Assembly: GCA_002083775.1 (NCBI GenBank)
Contig: MTEI01000009.1
Coordinates: 62,001-126,000, forward strand
Length of the DNA: 64,000 nucleotides
Source of the DNA: Rhodoferax ferrireducens
GTDB taxonomy: Bacteria; Pseudomonadota; Gammaproteobacteria; Burkholderiales; Burkholderiaceae_C
Reading direction: 5' to 3'
The notes beneath the pieces were generated by a model that was given only the letters and a program-made list of their open reading frames with translations, ran no database searches and had not been told where the DNA came from. Of the stretch, positions 27,367 through 36,830 are shown in pieces (position 1 is the first letter of the stretch; each line of letters begins with the position of its first letter). A program made the position numbers and the translations under genes.

Positions 27367-28715
27367 CCGTCCTTTGCATCAGTTTTCTGATCTTTTTGCT
27401 GTTGGGCGTGCCGGTGGCGTTTTCCATCGCCTTGAGCTGCATCGCCACCTACTGGGTGGAGGGCTTTCCGCTGGAGCTGGCGTTTCAGAACATGATCTCA
27501 GGCATGAACGTGTTCTCGTTCCTGGCGATTCCGTTCTTCATCTTCTCGGGCGAGCTGATGCTGCATGGCGGCATTGCCGACAAGATTGTCAACTTTGCCC
27601 GCAACATGGTCGGGCACCGGCGGGGTGGTCTAGGCATGGCCAATGTGGTGGCCTGCACGCTGTTTGGCGGCGTCTCCGGTTCACCGGTGGCGGACGTGTC
27701 GGCGATGGGCGGCGTGATGATCCCGATGATGAAAAAAGAGGGCTACAGCGCCGACTACGCGGTGAACGTCACCACCCATGCCTCGCTGTGCGGCGCCTTG
27801 ATGCCGACCTCGCATAACCTGATCATCTACGCCTTTGCGGCCTCCAGCAGCAGCGGTTTGCTGGCGGGCAAAGACATCATGGTCAAGGGCGTGTCGATCG
27901 GCGAGCTGATGTTTGCCGGTTTGTTGCCGGTACTGGTACTGATGGTCAGCATGCTGTTTGCCGCTTACTGGGTGGCGAAGAAAAACGGCTACCCCATCCG
28001 TGCGGACGGCAGCAGCCGGCTGGACAAGTTTGCAGGCTGGAACGCAGTGATCACCTCAGGTGTAGCGGCTCTGCCAGGCATGTTTGTGGTGGTGATCATC
28101 CTGGGCTGCATCATCATGGGCATCACCACCGCTACCGAAGCGGCCGGTATTGCAGTGGTGTATTCGCTGCTCCTGACCTTTGTCGGCTACCGGACCATGA
28201 ACTGGACCAAGCTGATGAAAGCCGGTGCCAAAGCCGCCAAAACCACTGGCGTGGTCTTGCTGCTGATTGGCGTATCGACGATGTTCCAGTACATCATGAC
28301 CATTCTGGAAATTCCCGATAAAACAGCCGCCTTGCTGCTGAGTGCCACCACCGATCCGTTGGTGATGTTTTTCCTCATCAACCTGATCCTGTTTCTGCTG
28401 GGCACCTTCATGGACATGGCTTCGACCATCCTGATCTGCACGCCGCTGTTTTTGCCGCTGGCCATTCACATGGGCATGGGGCCGGTTCAGTTTGGCATTG
28501 TCATGCTGCTGAACTGTGCTCTGGGGCTCAACACACCGCCGGTGGGAACCACCCAGTTTGTGGGGTGCGCCATTGGCGAGGTATCGGTCGAACAGGTCAT
28601 GAAAAGCATTCTGCCGTTTTACGGTGCCCTGTTCGTGGTGATGGTGGTGGTGACCTACTTTCCGGCGTTCTCCACCTGGATACCGAGTCTGATCAAGGGA
28701 TCACCGGTTTACTGA
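27357..28715 (+). CDS. TRAP transporter large permease (DctM)
   Basis: The 452-residue sodium-coupled transport subunit with about 12-13 helices. DctM motifs include FLAIPFFIFSGELMLHGGIA, LFGGVSGSPVADVSAMGGVM, LCGALMPTSHNLIIYAFAAS and LGLNTPPVGTTQFVGCAIG. It overlaps dctQ by 10 bp. It probably moves uronates released from pectin-type polymers or oligomers. Confidence 0.95.
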   Translation: MALTVLCISFLIFLLLGVPVAFSIALSCIATYWVEGFPLELAFQNMISGMNVFSFLAIPFFIFSGELMLHGGIADKIVNFARNMVGHRRGGLGMANVVACTLFGGVSGSPVADVSAMGGVMIPMMKKEGYSADYAVNVTTHASLCGALMPTSHNLIIYAFAASSSSGLLAGKDIMVKGVSIGELMFAGLLPVLVLMVSMLFAAYWVAKKNGYPIRADGSSRLDKFAGWNAVITSGVAALPGMFVVVIILGCIIMGITTATEAAGIAVVYSLLLTFVGYRTMNWTKLMKAGAKAAKTTGVVLLLIGVSTMFQYIMTILEIPDKTAALLLSATTDPLVMFFLINLILFLLGTFMDMASTILICTPLFLPLAIHMGMGPVQFGIVMLLNCALGLNTPPVGTTQFVGCAIGEVSVEQVMKSILPFYGALFVVMVVVTYFPAFSTWIPSLIKGSPVY

Positions 28716-28726
28716 AGCTGGCGCAA

Positions 28727-28754
28727 GCCCAACCCCGACCAGGTTGGGCACTTT
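28727..28754 (+). terminator. Hairpin after dctM
   Basis: The stem GCCCAACC / GGTTGGGC (28727-28734 and 28742-28749) is followed by ACTTTTT. It could end or attenuate the TRAP transcript before uxaA. Confidence 0.6.
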
Positions 28755-28809
28755 TTCACAATCTGAAACTTGCCGCTGAGCCCTGCCGCGCGGCTTGATG
28801 GAGTCATCC

Positions 28810-30324
28810 ATGACGCAATCCTCTCATATCCGCCTGCACCCCAATGACGACGTGCTGATCGCTACCCAGCAACTGTTGCCCGGCACCTCGCTGCTGTCTG
28901 ACCACCTGGTGGTGCGCGACCTGGTGCCCCCTGGCCACAAGCTGGCAGCCCATGACCTGGCCGCAGGTGCTGCGGTTCGGCGCTACAACCAGACCATCGG
29001 TTTTGCCAAATTCAACATTGCGGCTGGCCAGCATGTGCATTCCCACAACCTGGGCATGGGCGAGTTTGAGCGCGACTACGGCATTGGCCAGGGCGTGCGC
29101 GACTTGCCCAAGGCGGCGCAACCCGCCACCTTCATGGGTTACAAGCGCCCCAACGGCAAGGTGGGCACACGCAACTACATCGCCATCATCGCCTCGGTGA
29201 ACTGCTCGGCCACGGTGGTGCGGGCCATTGCCGCCCACTTCAGCCGCGAGCGGCTGGCTGCTTACCCCAACATTGACGGCGTGCTGGCCTTGCCCCACCC
29301 TTCGGGCTGCGGCATGGGCGTGGTCAGCGAGGGCATGGACATCCTGCGCCGCACGCTGGCCGGTTATGCCAGGCACCCGAACTTTGCCGGGGTGCTGTTT
29401 GTCGGGCTGGGCTGCGAGCAGAACCAGATTGCACCAATTCTTGACCTGGTGGGTGCCCATGAGGAGGGCATGTTGCAAAAACTGGTGATGCAGCTTGAGG
29501 GCGGCACCACCGCGGCCATCAAGAAGGGCATTGCCCAGGTGACTGCGATGCTGGAGCGCGCCAACAGTTACCAGCGCGAGGCGGCACCGGTCAGCCAGCT
29601 GATCGTGGGGCTGAACTGCGGCGGCTCCGACGGCTACTCCGGCATCACCGCCAACCCGGCACTGGGCGGGGCGTCAGACCTGCTGGTGGCGCACGGCGGC
29701 ACCACCATCCTGTCGGAAACGCCCGAGATTTATGGTGCCGAGCACCTGCTGACGCGCCGTGCCGCCAGCCCCGACATTGCCCACAAGCTGCTTGACCGCA
29801 TCAGCTGGTGGAAAGACTACACCTCCCGCAACGGCAACCAGATGGACAACAATCCGTCGGTCGGCAACAAGGCGGGCGGGCTGACCACCATCCTCGAAAA
29901 ATCCCTGGGCGCGGTGGCCAAAGGCGGTACCAGCACGCTCAACGGCGTTTTTCAATATGCCGAGCCCGTCACCACCAAGGGTTTTGTTTTCATGGACACC
30001 CCCGGTTACGACCCGGTGTCGGCCACCGGCCAGGCTGCGGGCGGCGCGCAAATCATCTGCTTCACCACCGGGCGTGGCTCGGCCTTTGGCTGCGCTGGCG
30101 TGCCCACCATCAAGCTGGCCACCAACAACACCCTGTTTGAGCGCATGCGCGACGACATGGATGTGAACTGCGGCGACCTGATCACCGGCACCCCCATGCC
30201 CGAGATCAGCCAGCGCATCTTCGACGCGATCATTCGCCACGCCTCGGGCGAGAAGGTGCGCAGTGAAGAACTGGGCTACGGCAACGACGAATTCTTGCCG
30301 TGGCAAGTAGGCGCGGTGATGTAG
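28810..30324 (+). CDS. uxaA: Altronate dehydratase (UxaA family)
   Basis: Dehydrates D-altronate to KDG in galacturonate catabolism. About 505 residues, comprising an N-terminal SAF domain (about 5-90, IRLHPNDDVLIATQQLLPG) and the large catalytic region with GYKRPNGKVGTRNYIAIIAS, HPSGCGMG, GLGCEQNQI, GLNCGGSDGYSGITANPALG and the C-terminal TTGRGSAFGCAGVPTIKLATN. The conserved cysteines fit an iron-dependent enzyme. ATG 28810 is preferred over the TTG/ATG at 28795-28800 because ATGGAG then serves as ribosome site. It lies 94 bp after dctM in the same direction. Confidence 0.93.
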   Translation: MTQSSHIRLHPNDDVLIATQQLLPGTSLLSDHLVVRDLVPPGHKLAAHDLAAGAAVRRYNQTIGFAKFNIAAGQHVHSHNLGMGEFERDYGIGQGVRDLPKAAQPATFMGYKRPNGKVGTRNYIAIIASVNCSATVVRAIAAHFSRERLAAYPNIDGVLALPHPSGCGMGVVSEGMDILRRTLAGYARHPNFAGVLFVGLGCEQNQIAPILDLVGAHEEGMLQKLVMQLEGGTTAAIKKGIAQVTAMLERANSYQREAAPVSQLIVGLNCGGSDGYSGITANPALGGASDLLVAHGGTTILSETPEIYGAEHLLTRRAASPDIAHKLLDRISWWKDYTSRNGNQMDNNPSVGNKAGGLTTILEKSLGAVAKGGTSTLNGVFQYAEPVTTKGFVFMDTPGYDPVSATGQAAGGAQIICFTTGRGSAFGCAGVPTIKLATNNTLFERMRDDMDVNCGDLITGTPMPEISQRIFDAIIRHASGEKVRSEELGYGNDEFLPWQVGAVM

Positions 30325-30370
30325 CTATTTAATTGATATCACACCAGGCAATCTGCATAAGGGCTGCCGG
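30320..30370. repeat. Decayed copy of the dispersed palindrome before eda
   Basis: GTAGCTATTTAATTGATATC on one side and CATAAGGGCTG on the other recall the AGCTATT flank and AAGGGCT arm, but the left CCCTT arm is lost. It is a low-confidence remnant. Confidence 0.35.
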
Positions 30371-30402
30371 GCACTTTTAACCACTTTTTTAGGAGCATGA
30401 AC

Positions 30403-31089
30403 ATGGCAGCAAAAGATCGTATGGCAGTTCTTTCGGCAATGATGGCGCAGAGCATCATTCCTGTTTTTTATCACCCAGACGTCGAGCTGTGCATCAACGT
30501 CATCCAGGCCTGCGCCAACGCCGGCGCCAAATGTGTGGAGTTCACCAACCGCGGTGACTTTGCCGCGCAGGTGTTCCTGGATGTGACCCGGCATTTCGCC
30601 AAGGCCGACCCGTCGGTGATCATGGGCGTGGGCTCCATCGTGGATGCACCGACCGCCGGCATTTTCATCGCCAACGGTGCCAAGTTTGTGGTTGGCCCGC
30701 TACTCAACGCCGATGTGGCCAAGGTGTGCAACCGTCGCGGTATTCCCTACAGCCCGGGCTGCGGTTCGGCCACCGAGATTGGCGACGCGCAGGAACTGGG
30801 TGTCGAAATTGTCAAGGTGTTCCCGGGATCAAGCGTGGGTGGCCCAGACTTTGTCAAGAGCATGATGGGCCCGATGCCCTGGACACGCATCATGCCCACT
30901 GGCGGCGTGGAACCCACCGAAGAATCCCTGCGCAAGTGGTTTGGCGCTGGCATCGTCGCCTGTGGTATCGGCTCCAACATGATCACCAAAAAACTGCTCG
31001 ACGCCAAGGACTACCAAGGCATTGAAGACAACGTGCGCAAGACGGTCGCGCTGGCCGCCGCCATCAAGGCCGAGTTAGCTGCCAAATAA
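30403..31089 (+). CDS. eda: KDPG/KHG aldolase family protein
   Basis: Cleaves 2-keto-3-deoxy-6-phosphogluconate to pyruvate and glyceraldehyde-3-phosphate. 228 residues from ATG 30403, chosen because AGGAG (30391-30395) is 7 nt before it and only 1 nt before the upstream ATG. It has the class I aldolase Lys in VEIVKVFPGSSVGG (Schiff base) and the catalytic Glu in KCVEFTNRGD. It lies 20 bp before a PfkB kinase, so kinase and aldolase are made together for the last two steps of uronate breakdown. Confidence 0.92.
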   Translation: MAAKDRMAVLSAMMAQSIIPVFYHPDVELCINVIQACANAGAKCVEFTNRGDFAAQVFLDVTRHFAKADPSVIMGVGSIVDAPTAGIFIANGAKFVVGPLLNADVAKVCNRRGIPYSPGCGSATEIGDAQELGVEIVKVFPGSSVGGPDFVKSMMGPMPWTRIMPTGGVEPTEESLRKWFGAGIVACGIGSNMITKKLLDAKDYQGIEDNVRKTVALAAAIKAELAAK

Positions 31090-31109
31090 GCATTGAAAGG
31101 AAATCAGCC

Positions 31110-32210
31110 ATGTCTGCACTCATCATCAAATCTGCCGCAGAAACCAAATGGGACTGCGCCTCTTTCGGCGAAGTCATGCTGCGCTTTGACCCCGGCTTTG
31201 GCCGCGTGCGCAATGCCCGCAGCTTCCAGGTCTGGGAAGGCGGCGGCGAATACAACGTGGCCCGGGCCATGCGCAAATGCTGGGGCAAGCGCGCAGCCGT
31301 GGTCACCGCCCTGCCCAAGAACGACCTGGGCTGGCTGGTGGAAGATCTGATCATGCAAGGCGGCGTGGACATGAGCCACCTGATCTGGCGCGATTTTGAC
31401 GGCCTGGGCAAGAACACCCGCGTCGGGCTGAACTTCACTGAAAAGGGCTACGGCATCCGCCCGGCGCTGGGCTGTTCGGACCGCGGCCACTCTGCCGCCT
31501 CCCAAATCCGCCCCGGCGAAGTAAATTGGGAAAAGCTGTTCGGCGAGGAGGGCGTGCGCTGGTTCCACACCGGCGGCATTTTTGCCGCGCTGGCAAGCAA
31601 CACCGCTGAGGCGGTGATCGAAGCCGTCGAGGCGGCCAAGAAGTACGGCACCGTGGTCGCTTATGACCTGAACTACCGCGCCTCGCTGTGGAAGAGCCAA
31701 GGCGGCAAGGACGGCGCGCAGCGCGTCAACCGCCACATCGCCAAGTATGTGGATGTGATGATTGGCAACGAGGAAGATTTCACCGCCTGCCTGGGCTTTG
31801 AAGTGGAAGGCGCCGACGAACACCTGACCCACATCGAAACCGACAGTTTCAAGAAGATGATCCAGACCGCCGTGGCGACGTTCCCCAACTTCAAGGTGGC
31901 GGCCACCACGCTGCGCAAAGCGACCACGGCCACACTCAATGACTGGTCTGCCCTGCTGTACTACGAAGGTCAGCTCTACCAGTCGATGAAGCGCGAGAAC
32001 CTGGAAATTTATGACCGCGTGGGCGGTGGCGACGGTTTTGCCTCGGGTCTGGCCTATGGTTTCCTGGAAGGCAAGGGCGCGCAAGCCGCTGTGGAGTACG
32101 GCGCGGCCCACGGCGCGCTGGCCATGACCACGCCGGGCGATACCTCGATGGTGCGCGTCGAAGAGGTTGAGGCGGCCATGAAGGGCAAGGGCGCGCGGGT
32201 CATCCGGTAA
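31110..32210 (+). CDS. PfkB-family sugar kinase, probable KDG kinase
   Basis: A 366-residue ribokinase-fold kinase. FGEVMLRFDPGFGRVR at the start resembles KDG kinases, GGGEYNVARAM is the substrate loop, and RVGGGDGFASGLAYGF near residue 305 carries the catalytic Asp (GGGD where GAGD is usual). Its position directly after eda argues for 2-keto-3-deoxygluconate phosphorylation. A second, more conventional KDG kinase lies at 35299, so this one may prefer a related keto-deoxy acid. Confidence 0.82.
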   Translation: MSALIIKSAAETKWDCASFGEVMLRFDPGFGRVRNARSFQVWEGGGEYNVARAMRKCWGKRAAVVTALPKNDLGWLVEDLIMQGGVDMSHLIWRDFDGLGKNTRVGLNFTEKGYGIRPALGCSDRGHSAASQIRPGEVNWEKLFGEEGVRWFHTGGIFAALASNTAEAVIEAVEAAKKYGTVVAYDLNYRASLWKSQGGKDGAQRVNRHIAKYVDVMIGNEEDFTACLGFEVEGADEHLTHIETDSFKKMIQTAVATFPNFKVAATTLRKATTATLNDWSALLYYEGQLYQSMKRENLEIYDRVGGGDGFASGLAYGFLEGKGAQAAVEYGAAHGALAMTTPGDTSMVRVEEVEAAMKGKGARVIR

Positions 32211-32514
32211 GTGCTGTATTGATAGCTGCTAGCGCTTATTCAAAGTGGTGTTTTTTGACATCGATCCCTCGCGGGCGATGGGTGGCTTTTGTGTGCTGCT
32301 TACTGCGTGCTGCTGGTGACTTTTGTAAATGGCAAGGCGATAGGGTCAGGCACGTCGTCAATCACAGCCACAAGCCACCGCCATAAATCCACCCCGCGAG
32401 TCAACGCCCCGGACTGTTCCCCCAGCCACCACACCCCGTTGAATCACACCCAGATTCATGAGATGAGGGTCGATTCGGGGTAGGATGGCCTGTTCCGCAT
32501 AGGCTCCAGGCTAC
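32211..32514. other. Intergenic region before the diguanylate cyclase
   Basis: This 304-bp gap has no convincing gene. A decayed copy of the dispersed repeat opens it (32218-32250: ATTGATAGCTGCTAGCGCTTATTC). The rest is unremarkable, and no clear promoter or operator was recognised. Confidence 0.5.
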
Positions 32515-35268
32515 ATGGCTGCGACTTTGCGCCGCGATCTTTGGCTGGCCTTGAATGTGGGCGTTTACAGGGGTACATCGTCCGTGGCTTCCCCGCCAAC
32601 ATCGCTTGAGACTCCCCGCTTGCCCCAGCACCTCAAAGGGACGATCGTCGCGCTGGCCCTGTTGCTGGCGGCCTACACAGTGCTTGTGTCGTGGTTTTCA
32701 TGGGTCGACGAGAAGGCGAATTTTGTTCAGAACCTAAAAACCATCACAGAACTGGAAGCCAGGGCAGTCGACAACTATTTTGTCCACCTTGAAGGTGACC
32801 TCCGGGACCTGTCCGCCGAAATGACGCTAGGCGGTGACCGCATTGATCTCAACCATGCTTATCAAATCGTCAAGCGCTACAAGGCCAATCACGACGAGGT
32901 GTACAACGTCACGCTGATTCGCCCAGACGGCGAAATCCTTCTCACCGCCAAAAACGCACCGGGAACCGTGCATGTCACCCTCGCCAACGAGGCGTCGTTC
33001 ATCGGCTATCTGGACGACCTGAAGGCAGGGCAAACGCTTGGCATCGGGCAGCCGCTACTGGCGGTGGTCAGCAAGGCCGTGATCGTTCCGGTGCGTATCG
33101 CCATCCGAGACTCGGCGGGCAAGCTGGCCTACATCCTGAGCGCCAACCTGCCGCATGAGCATCTGCGATCCTTCTGGAAAGAAGCACCTGTCACCACCAC
33201 GGCCGCCATTGGCCTGATGCGTGACAACGGCTTTCTGCTGAGCCGCTACCCCGTACCCGGCAGCCTCGGGCTGGAGAAGATTTATGGCGAGCCAAGAACC
33301 GGCGCATTGATCAACCACCTGCGCACGCAGCAGTTTCCCGAAAGCGGGTACGTGCAAGGCCCCAGCAGCCTGGACGGACCCGACTTCTTGAACGCCTTTC
33401 GTCGCCTGCCGAGTTACCCGGTCACGGTTTTCGTTGCCATGCCGATGACCGAGGTTCGGGCGGCCTGGATGGCGCGGGTGCAATCCACTTATGCAGCCGT
33501 GTTCTTGCTGTTGGCCGGCGGCTATGCCGCCTTCAAGTACGCCACCCGTCGCCAAATGGCCTCGGATCTGGAGCGCAAGCGAATGGACGAGGCCAGAGAG
33601 GCGTTTGCACAACGCTTGCGCCAAAGCGAAGAACGCTTTCGCCACTTTTTTGAAGAAAATTCGTCCGTGCAGCTGATCATGGATCCGATTTCCGGCATCA
33701 TCGAAGACGCCAATCAGGCCGCTGTGGCCTACTACGGCTACCCCAGGGAGCAATTGGTTGGCATGCTGATCAGCCACATCAACACACTCTCGCCGGAGCG
33801 CTTGGCACAAGAGCGACTGAACGCCTTGCATGAGTCGAGAAACTATTTTCAGTTTGAGCATCGACTGGCGTCTGGCGACCTGCGCGATGTCGAAGTGCAT
33901 TCGACGCCGATTCAAAGCCATGACGGCGCCCGGCTCCTGTCGATCGTCCACGACGTCACCGACCGCAATCTGGCACAAAAACGGCTGCGCCAAGTTCTTG
34001 ATGAGCAAAAGGCCATTCTGAACAACGACCTCATCGGCATCGTCACCACGCTGAATCGCACCATTGTCTGGGCCAACCCTGCCTTTGAGCACATGTTGGG
34101 CTACCAAGCGGGTGAGCTCAAGGGTGTTTCAACCCGCGTGAATTACCCCAGCGATGAAGCGTATGAAGCGCTGGGGACCGCTGCCTATCCGGTGTTGGCT
34201 GCTGGCAAGGTGTTTCGCAGCCAGATTGAGCATGTGCGCAAGGACGGACAGCACATCTGGCTGGATGTGAGCGGCGAGATGCTGGGGCAAGGCAGCGGTC
34301 AGTCGCTGTGGGGATTTGTTGACATCACCGCGCGCGTGCTTGGCGCCGAGAAAATCGACACGTTGATGCGCCAGCAAAAAGCCATTCTCAACAATGAACT
34401 GGTTGGCATCATGACGGCCAGAGAGCGAACCATCGAGTGGGCCAATCCTGCGTTTGAGACGATGTTTGGTTATGCGCCGGGTGAATTGGTCGGGGTACCG
34501 GTGCGCAACGGATACTGCAGTGATGAGGCCTATGAAACCTTTGGCAAGAACGCCTATGCCACGATTGCCTTGGGGCAATCGTATCGGACCGAATTCGAAT
34601 ACCTGCGCAAGGACGGCTCAAGATTCTTTGCCGATGTCAGCGGGTCCGTGCTTTCGGCCAGCACCGGCGAGTCGCTGTGGTGCTTTATCGACGTGACCGA
34701 GCGAAAGCGCATTGAACTCGAGATCAATCAACTGGCTTTTTACGACACACTGACCGCATTGCCTAACAGGCGTCTGTTGCTCGACCGTCTGTCGCAGGCG
34801 ATGGCTGCCAATCGGCGCAGTGAGCGCCATGGGGCGGTGATGTTTCTTGACCTTGACAACTTCAAGTCACTCAACGACGTGCATGGTCACGATGTAGGCG
34901 ACTTGCTGCTGCTTGAAGTGGCCGATCGGCTCAAGGGGTGCGTGCGCCAGATCGATACGGTGTCGCGGTTCGGGGGCGACGAGTTTGTGGTGCTGCTGGG
35001 CGATCTGTCTGCCGACAAGGCCGAATCCATGGTGCTTGCCAAGTCCATCGCAGAAAAAATTCGGGCCAAACTCGCAGAACCATATGTGCTGACAATCAAC
35101 ACGCCGGGCCAACCTGCCAGCACCGTCACGCATCGCTGCTCGGCAAGTATCGGTGTCAGGGTTTTTGCCAGTAACGGTCTGGGTCGCGACGAAATATTGA
35201 AGTCAGCCGATGCCGCCATGTACCAGGCCAAAGACGGTGGACGCAACGCCGTTCGGTTCTGCGAATGA
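32515..35268 (+). CDS. Membrane diguanylate cyclase: Cache-PAS-PAS-PAS-GGDEF
   Basis: Makes cyclic di-GMP in response to an external or periplasmic signal; 917 residues. A transmembrane helix at about 40-62 and another at about 322-343 flank a periplasmic Cache-type sensor. PAS1 starts at RQSEERFRHFFEEN (about 368), PAS2 at about 493 and PAS3 at about 618. PAS2 and PAS3 are near duplicates (both open with QKAILNN and contain WANPAFE). The GGDEF domain begins at FYDTLTALPNRR (about 741), with an intact RFGGDEFVVLLG at about 818-829 and the inhibitory RxxD site (RQID) five residues earlier. There is no EAL domain. It interrupts the uronate gene series and could couple nutrient sensing to lifestyle (inference). 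Confidence 0.93.
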   Translation: MAATLRRDLWLALNVGVYRGTSSVASPPTSLETPRLPQHLKGTIVALALLLAAYTVLVSWFSWVDEKANFVQNLKTITELEARAVDNYFVHLEGDLRDLSAEMTLGGDRIDLNHAYQIVKRYKANHDEVYNVTLIRPDGEILLTAKNAPGTVHVTLANEASFIGYLDDLKAGQTLGIGQPLLAVVSKAVIVPVRIAIRDSAGKLAYILSANLPHEHLRSFWKEAPVTTTAAIGLMRDNGFLLSRYPVPGSLGLEKIYGEPRTGALINHLRTQQFPESGYVQGPSSLDGPDFLNAFRRLPSYPVTVFVAMPMTEVRAAWMARVQSTYAAVFLLLAGGYAAFKYATRRQMASDLERKRMDEAREAFAQRLRQSEERFRHFFEENSSVQLIMDPISGIIEDANQAAVAYYGYPREQLVGMLISHINTLSPERLAQERLNALHESRNYFQFEHRLASGDLRDVEVHSTPIQSHDGARLLSIVHDVTDRNLAQKRLRQVLDEQKAILNNDLIGIVTTLNRTIVWANPAFEHMLGYQAGELKGVSTRVNYPSDEAYEALGTAAYPVLAAGKVFRSQIEHVRKDGQHIWLDVSGEMLGQGSGQSLWGFVDITARVLGAEKIDTLMRQQKAILNNELVGIMTARERTIEWANPAFETMFGYAPGELVGVPVRNGYCSDEAYETFGKNAYATIALGQSYRTEFEYLRKDGSRFFADVSGSVLSASTGESLWCFIDVTERKRIELEINQLAFYDTLTALPNRRLLLDRLSQAMAANRRSERHGAVMFLDLDNFKSLNDVHGHDVGDLLLLEVADRLKGCVRQIDTVSRFGGDEFVVLLGDLSADKAESMVLAKSIAEKIRAKLAEPYVLTINTPGQPASTVTHRCSASIGVRVFASNGLGRDEILKSADAAMYQAKDGGRNAVRFCE

Positions 35269-35298
35269 CGTCCTCAGGGTCACTCCCCAAAAGGGCTG

Positions 35299-36243
35299 TC
35301 ACGCGGCAGTCGACTTGGCAGCGTTCAGGAACTCCGCCACCCGCGCTTCAGTAGGCAGCGGTGCCACCGCACCATAACCCTGGGTGGACAAGGCGGCAGA
35401 GGCCACCGCCCAGCGAGCGCTGGTGAACACGTCTTCACCGCGTGCCCGCCGGGCCAGGTAAGCGCCGTTGAAGCAATCGCCCGCGCCGGTGGCGTCCACC
35501 GCTTTGACCGGAAACGCGGCTATTTTTTGCATCGTGCGGCCATCAGAGACCAACGCGCCTTGCACACCCATCTTCATCACCACCACCTTGGCACCCTGCT
35601 GGTGCGCCCAGGCCACAAGGTCTTCAGGCGCCTGCAGCCCGGAGAGCTTGGCCAGTTCTTCATGCCCCGGCAAAAACTCATCGGTTGAGGCGATGGTTTG
35701 AATGACGGTGGGCCTGGCATCCTCCAGCGACCACAAGGCAAAACGCAGGTTGGGGTCATAGGACACACGTGCACCGGCGGTCCGGGCCATGTTGATCGCA
35801 GCACCGACCGTTTGCAAGGCGCTGGAACTGATGGCCTGGCTGATACCGGTGACATGCAGATATTGGGTGTTGCCGATCAGCTCGGGCTGCAGGTCACCGG
35901 GCTGGATACGGCTGGCCGCCGAGCCCCGGCGCAGGTATGAAAAATGGTGGCCGTCGGCGTCATGGCGCACAAAATAAACGCCGGTTGGGGCGTCGTCGCG
36001 CACCTGTACCGCGCTCACATCCACCCCTTCGGTCTTCCACAGCGCCAGGCACATGTCGCCCAGCGCGTCGTTGCCCACCAGCGACACATAGGCGCAGCGC
36101 GCACCTTGGCGGGCGGCGGCGATGGTGGTGTTGGAGGTGTCGCCGCCAAAGCCTTGCAGGTACATGCGACCGTCACCTTGCGGAATCTGGTTGAACTCCA
36201 CCATGGCTTCGCCCAGCGCCACCACGTCATAGTGCTGATTCAT
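35299..36243 (-). CDS. kdgK: 2-dehydro-3-deoxygluconokinase (KDG kinase)
   Basis: Phosphorylates KDG to KDPG. 314 residues, PfkB family: start VVALGEAMVEFNQ, substrate loop GFGGDTSNTTIAAARQGA, and the anion hole/catalytic DATGAGDCFNGAYLARRA near residue 250. It lies on the minus strand with kdgF upstream (40-bp gap), divergent from kduI and kduD, and supplies KDPG to Eda. Confidence 0.94.
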   Translation of the reverse strand: MNQHYDVVALGEAMVEFNQIPQGDGRMYLQGFGGDTSNTTIAAARQGARCAYVSLVGNDALGDMCLALWKTEGVDVSAVQVRDDAPTGVYFVRHDADGHHFSYLRRGSAASRIQPGDLQPELIGNTQYLHVTGISQAISSSALQTVGAAINMARTAGARVSYDPNLRFALWSLEDARPTVIQTIASTDEFLPGHEELAKLSGLQAPEDLVAWAHQQGAKVVVMKMGVQGALVSDGRTMQKIAAFPVKAVDATGAGDCFNGAYLARRARGEDVFTSARWAVASAALSTQGYGAVAPLPTEARVAEFLNAAKSTAA

Positions 36244-36282
36244 TTCAAGGCTCCTGTTGGTTGTACCGGCATCACGCGCGGG

Positions 36283-36615
36283 TTAAAGAAAGTCGTCGCG
36301 CCTTGGGGAGAACTGGTCCAGCAGCACGCTGCCCTGCTCCAGTGCCACCGCGCCATGCCATGTCTGGCGCGGCACGATGAAGGCATCGCCGACCTTCAGG
36401 ATGCGCTTGTCTCCGGCCACCTCAATCTCGAACGACCCGGCAATCACCAGGGCAATCTGGTCATGCGCGTCGTGGGCGTGCGCGGTACCGATGGCCCCTT
36501 GGTCAAACTGCACCAGCACCGACATCAGGTCTGGCGTATGGCCCACAATTTTTCGCCGGATGCCCGCGCCCAGTTCGGTCCAGGGCGTGTTGCTGTTGTC
36601 AAAGAAGTGGTTCAT
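36283..36615 (-). CDS. kdgF: KdgF-like cupin, unsaturated uronate linearisation
   Basis: KdgF converts 4,5-unsaturated monouronates from pectin or alginate to linear keto-uronates. 110 residues from ATG 36615 (GAGG upstream; the frame extends further but without support). The match to KdgF runs end to end: ELGAGIRRKIVGHTPDLMSV, FDQGAIGTAHAHDAHDQIAL with the metal-binding His and Gln, TWHGAVALEQGSVLLD and the end PRRDDFL. It is upstream of kdgK on the same strand and divergent from kduI, which uses its product. Confidence 0.93.
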   Translation of the reverse strand: MNHFFDNSNTPWTELGAGIRRKIVGHTPDLMSVLVQFDQGAIGTAHAHDAHDQIALVIAGSFEIEVAGDKRILKVGDAFIVPRQTWHGAVALEQGSVLLDQFSPRRDDFL

Positions 36616-36712
36616 GGCCGTCCTCTGGGTGGCTGAAAAGGCAACGATGCAGAGAAAAATGCACCGATGCCGCGACAAGTCGTTCACGATAATGTATCAT
36701 CCATCAACCATT

Positions 36713-36729
36713 TTGAAACGCTGGTTCAA
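36713..36729. promoter_or_regulatory. KdgR-like palindrome between kdgF and kduI
   Basis: TTGAAACGCTGGTTCAA is an imperfect palindrome of the same TTGAA/TTCAA type as the sites before uxaC and the TRAP operon. It lies 100-120 bp from both divergent starts. Confidence 0.55.
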
Positions 36730-36830
36730 TAAATAGTAACCGCATTTCAAAAATGTTGTAAGTTGCGTCAATCTCTGCCGCAAACTCGATCAACCCAGTG
36801 CCCAAAAGGCCAAAAAAAGCGAGAGCCACC

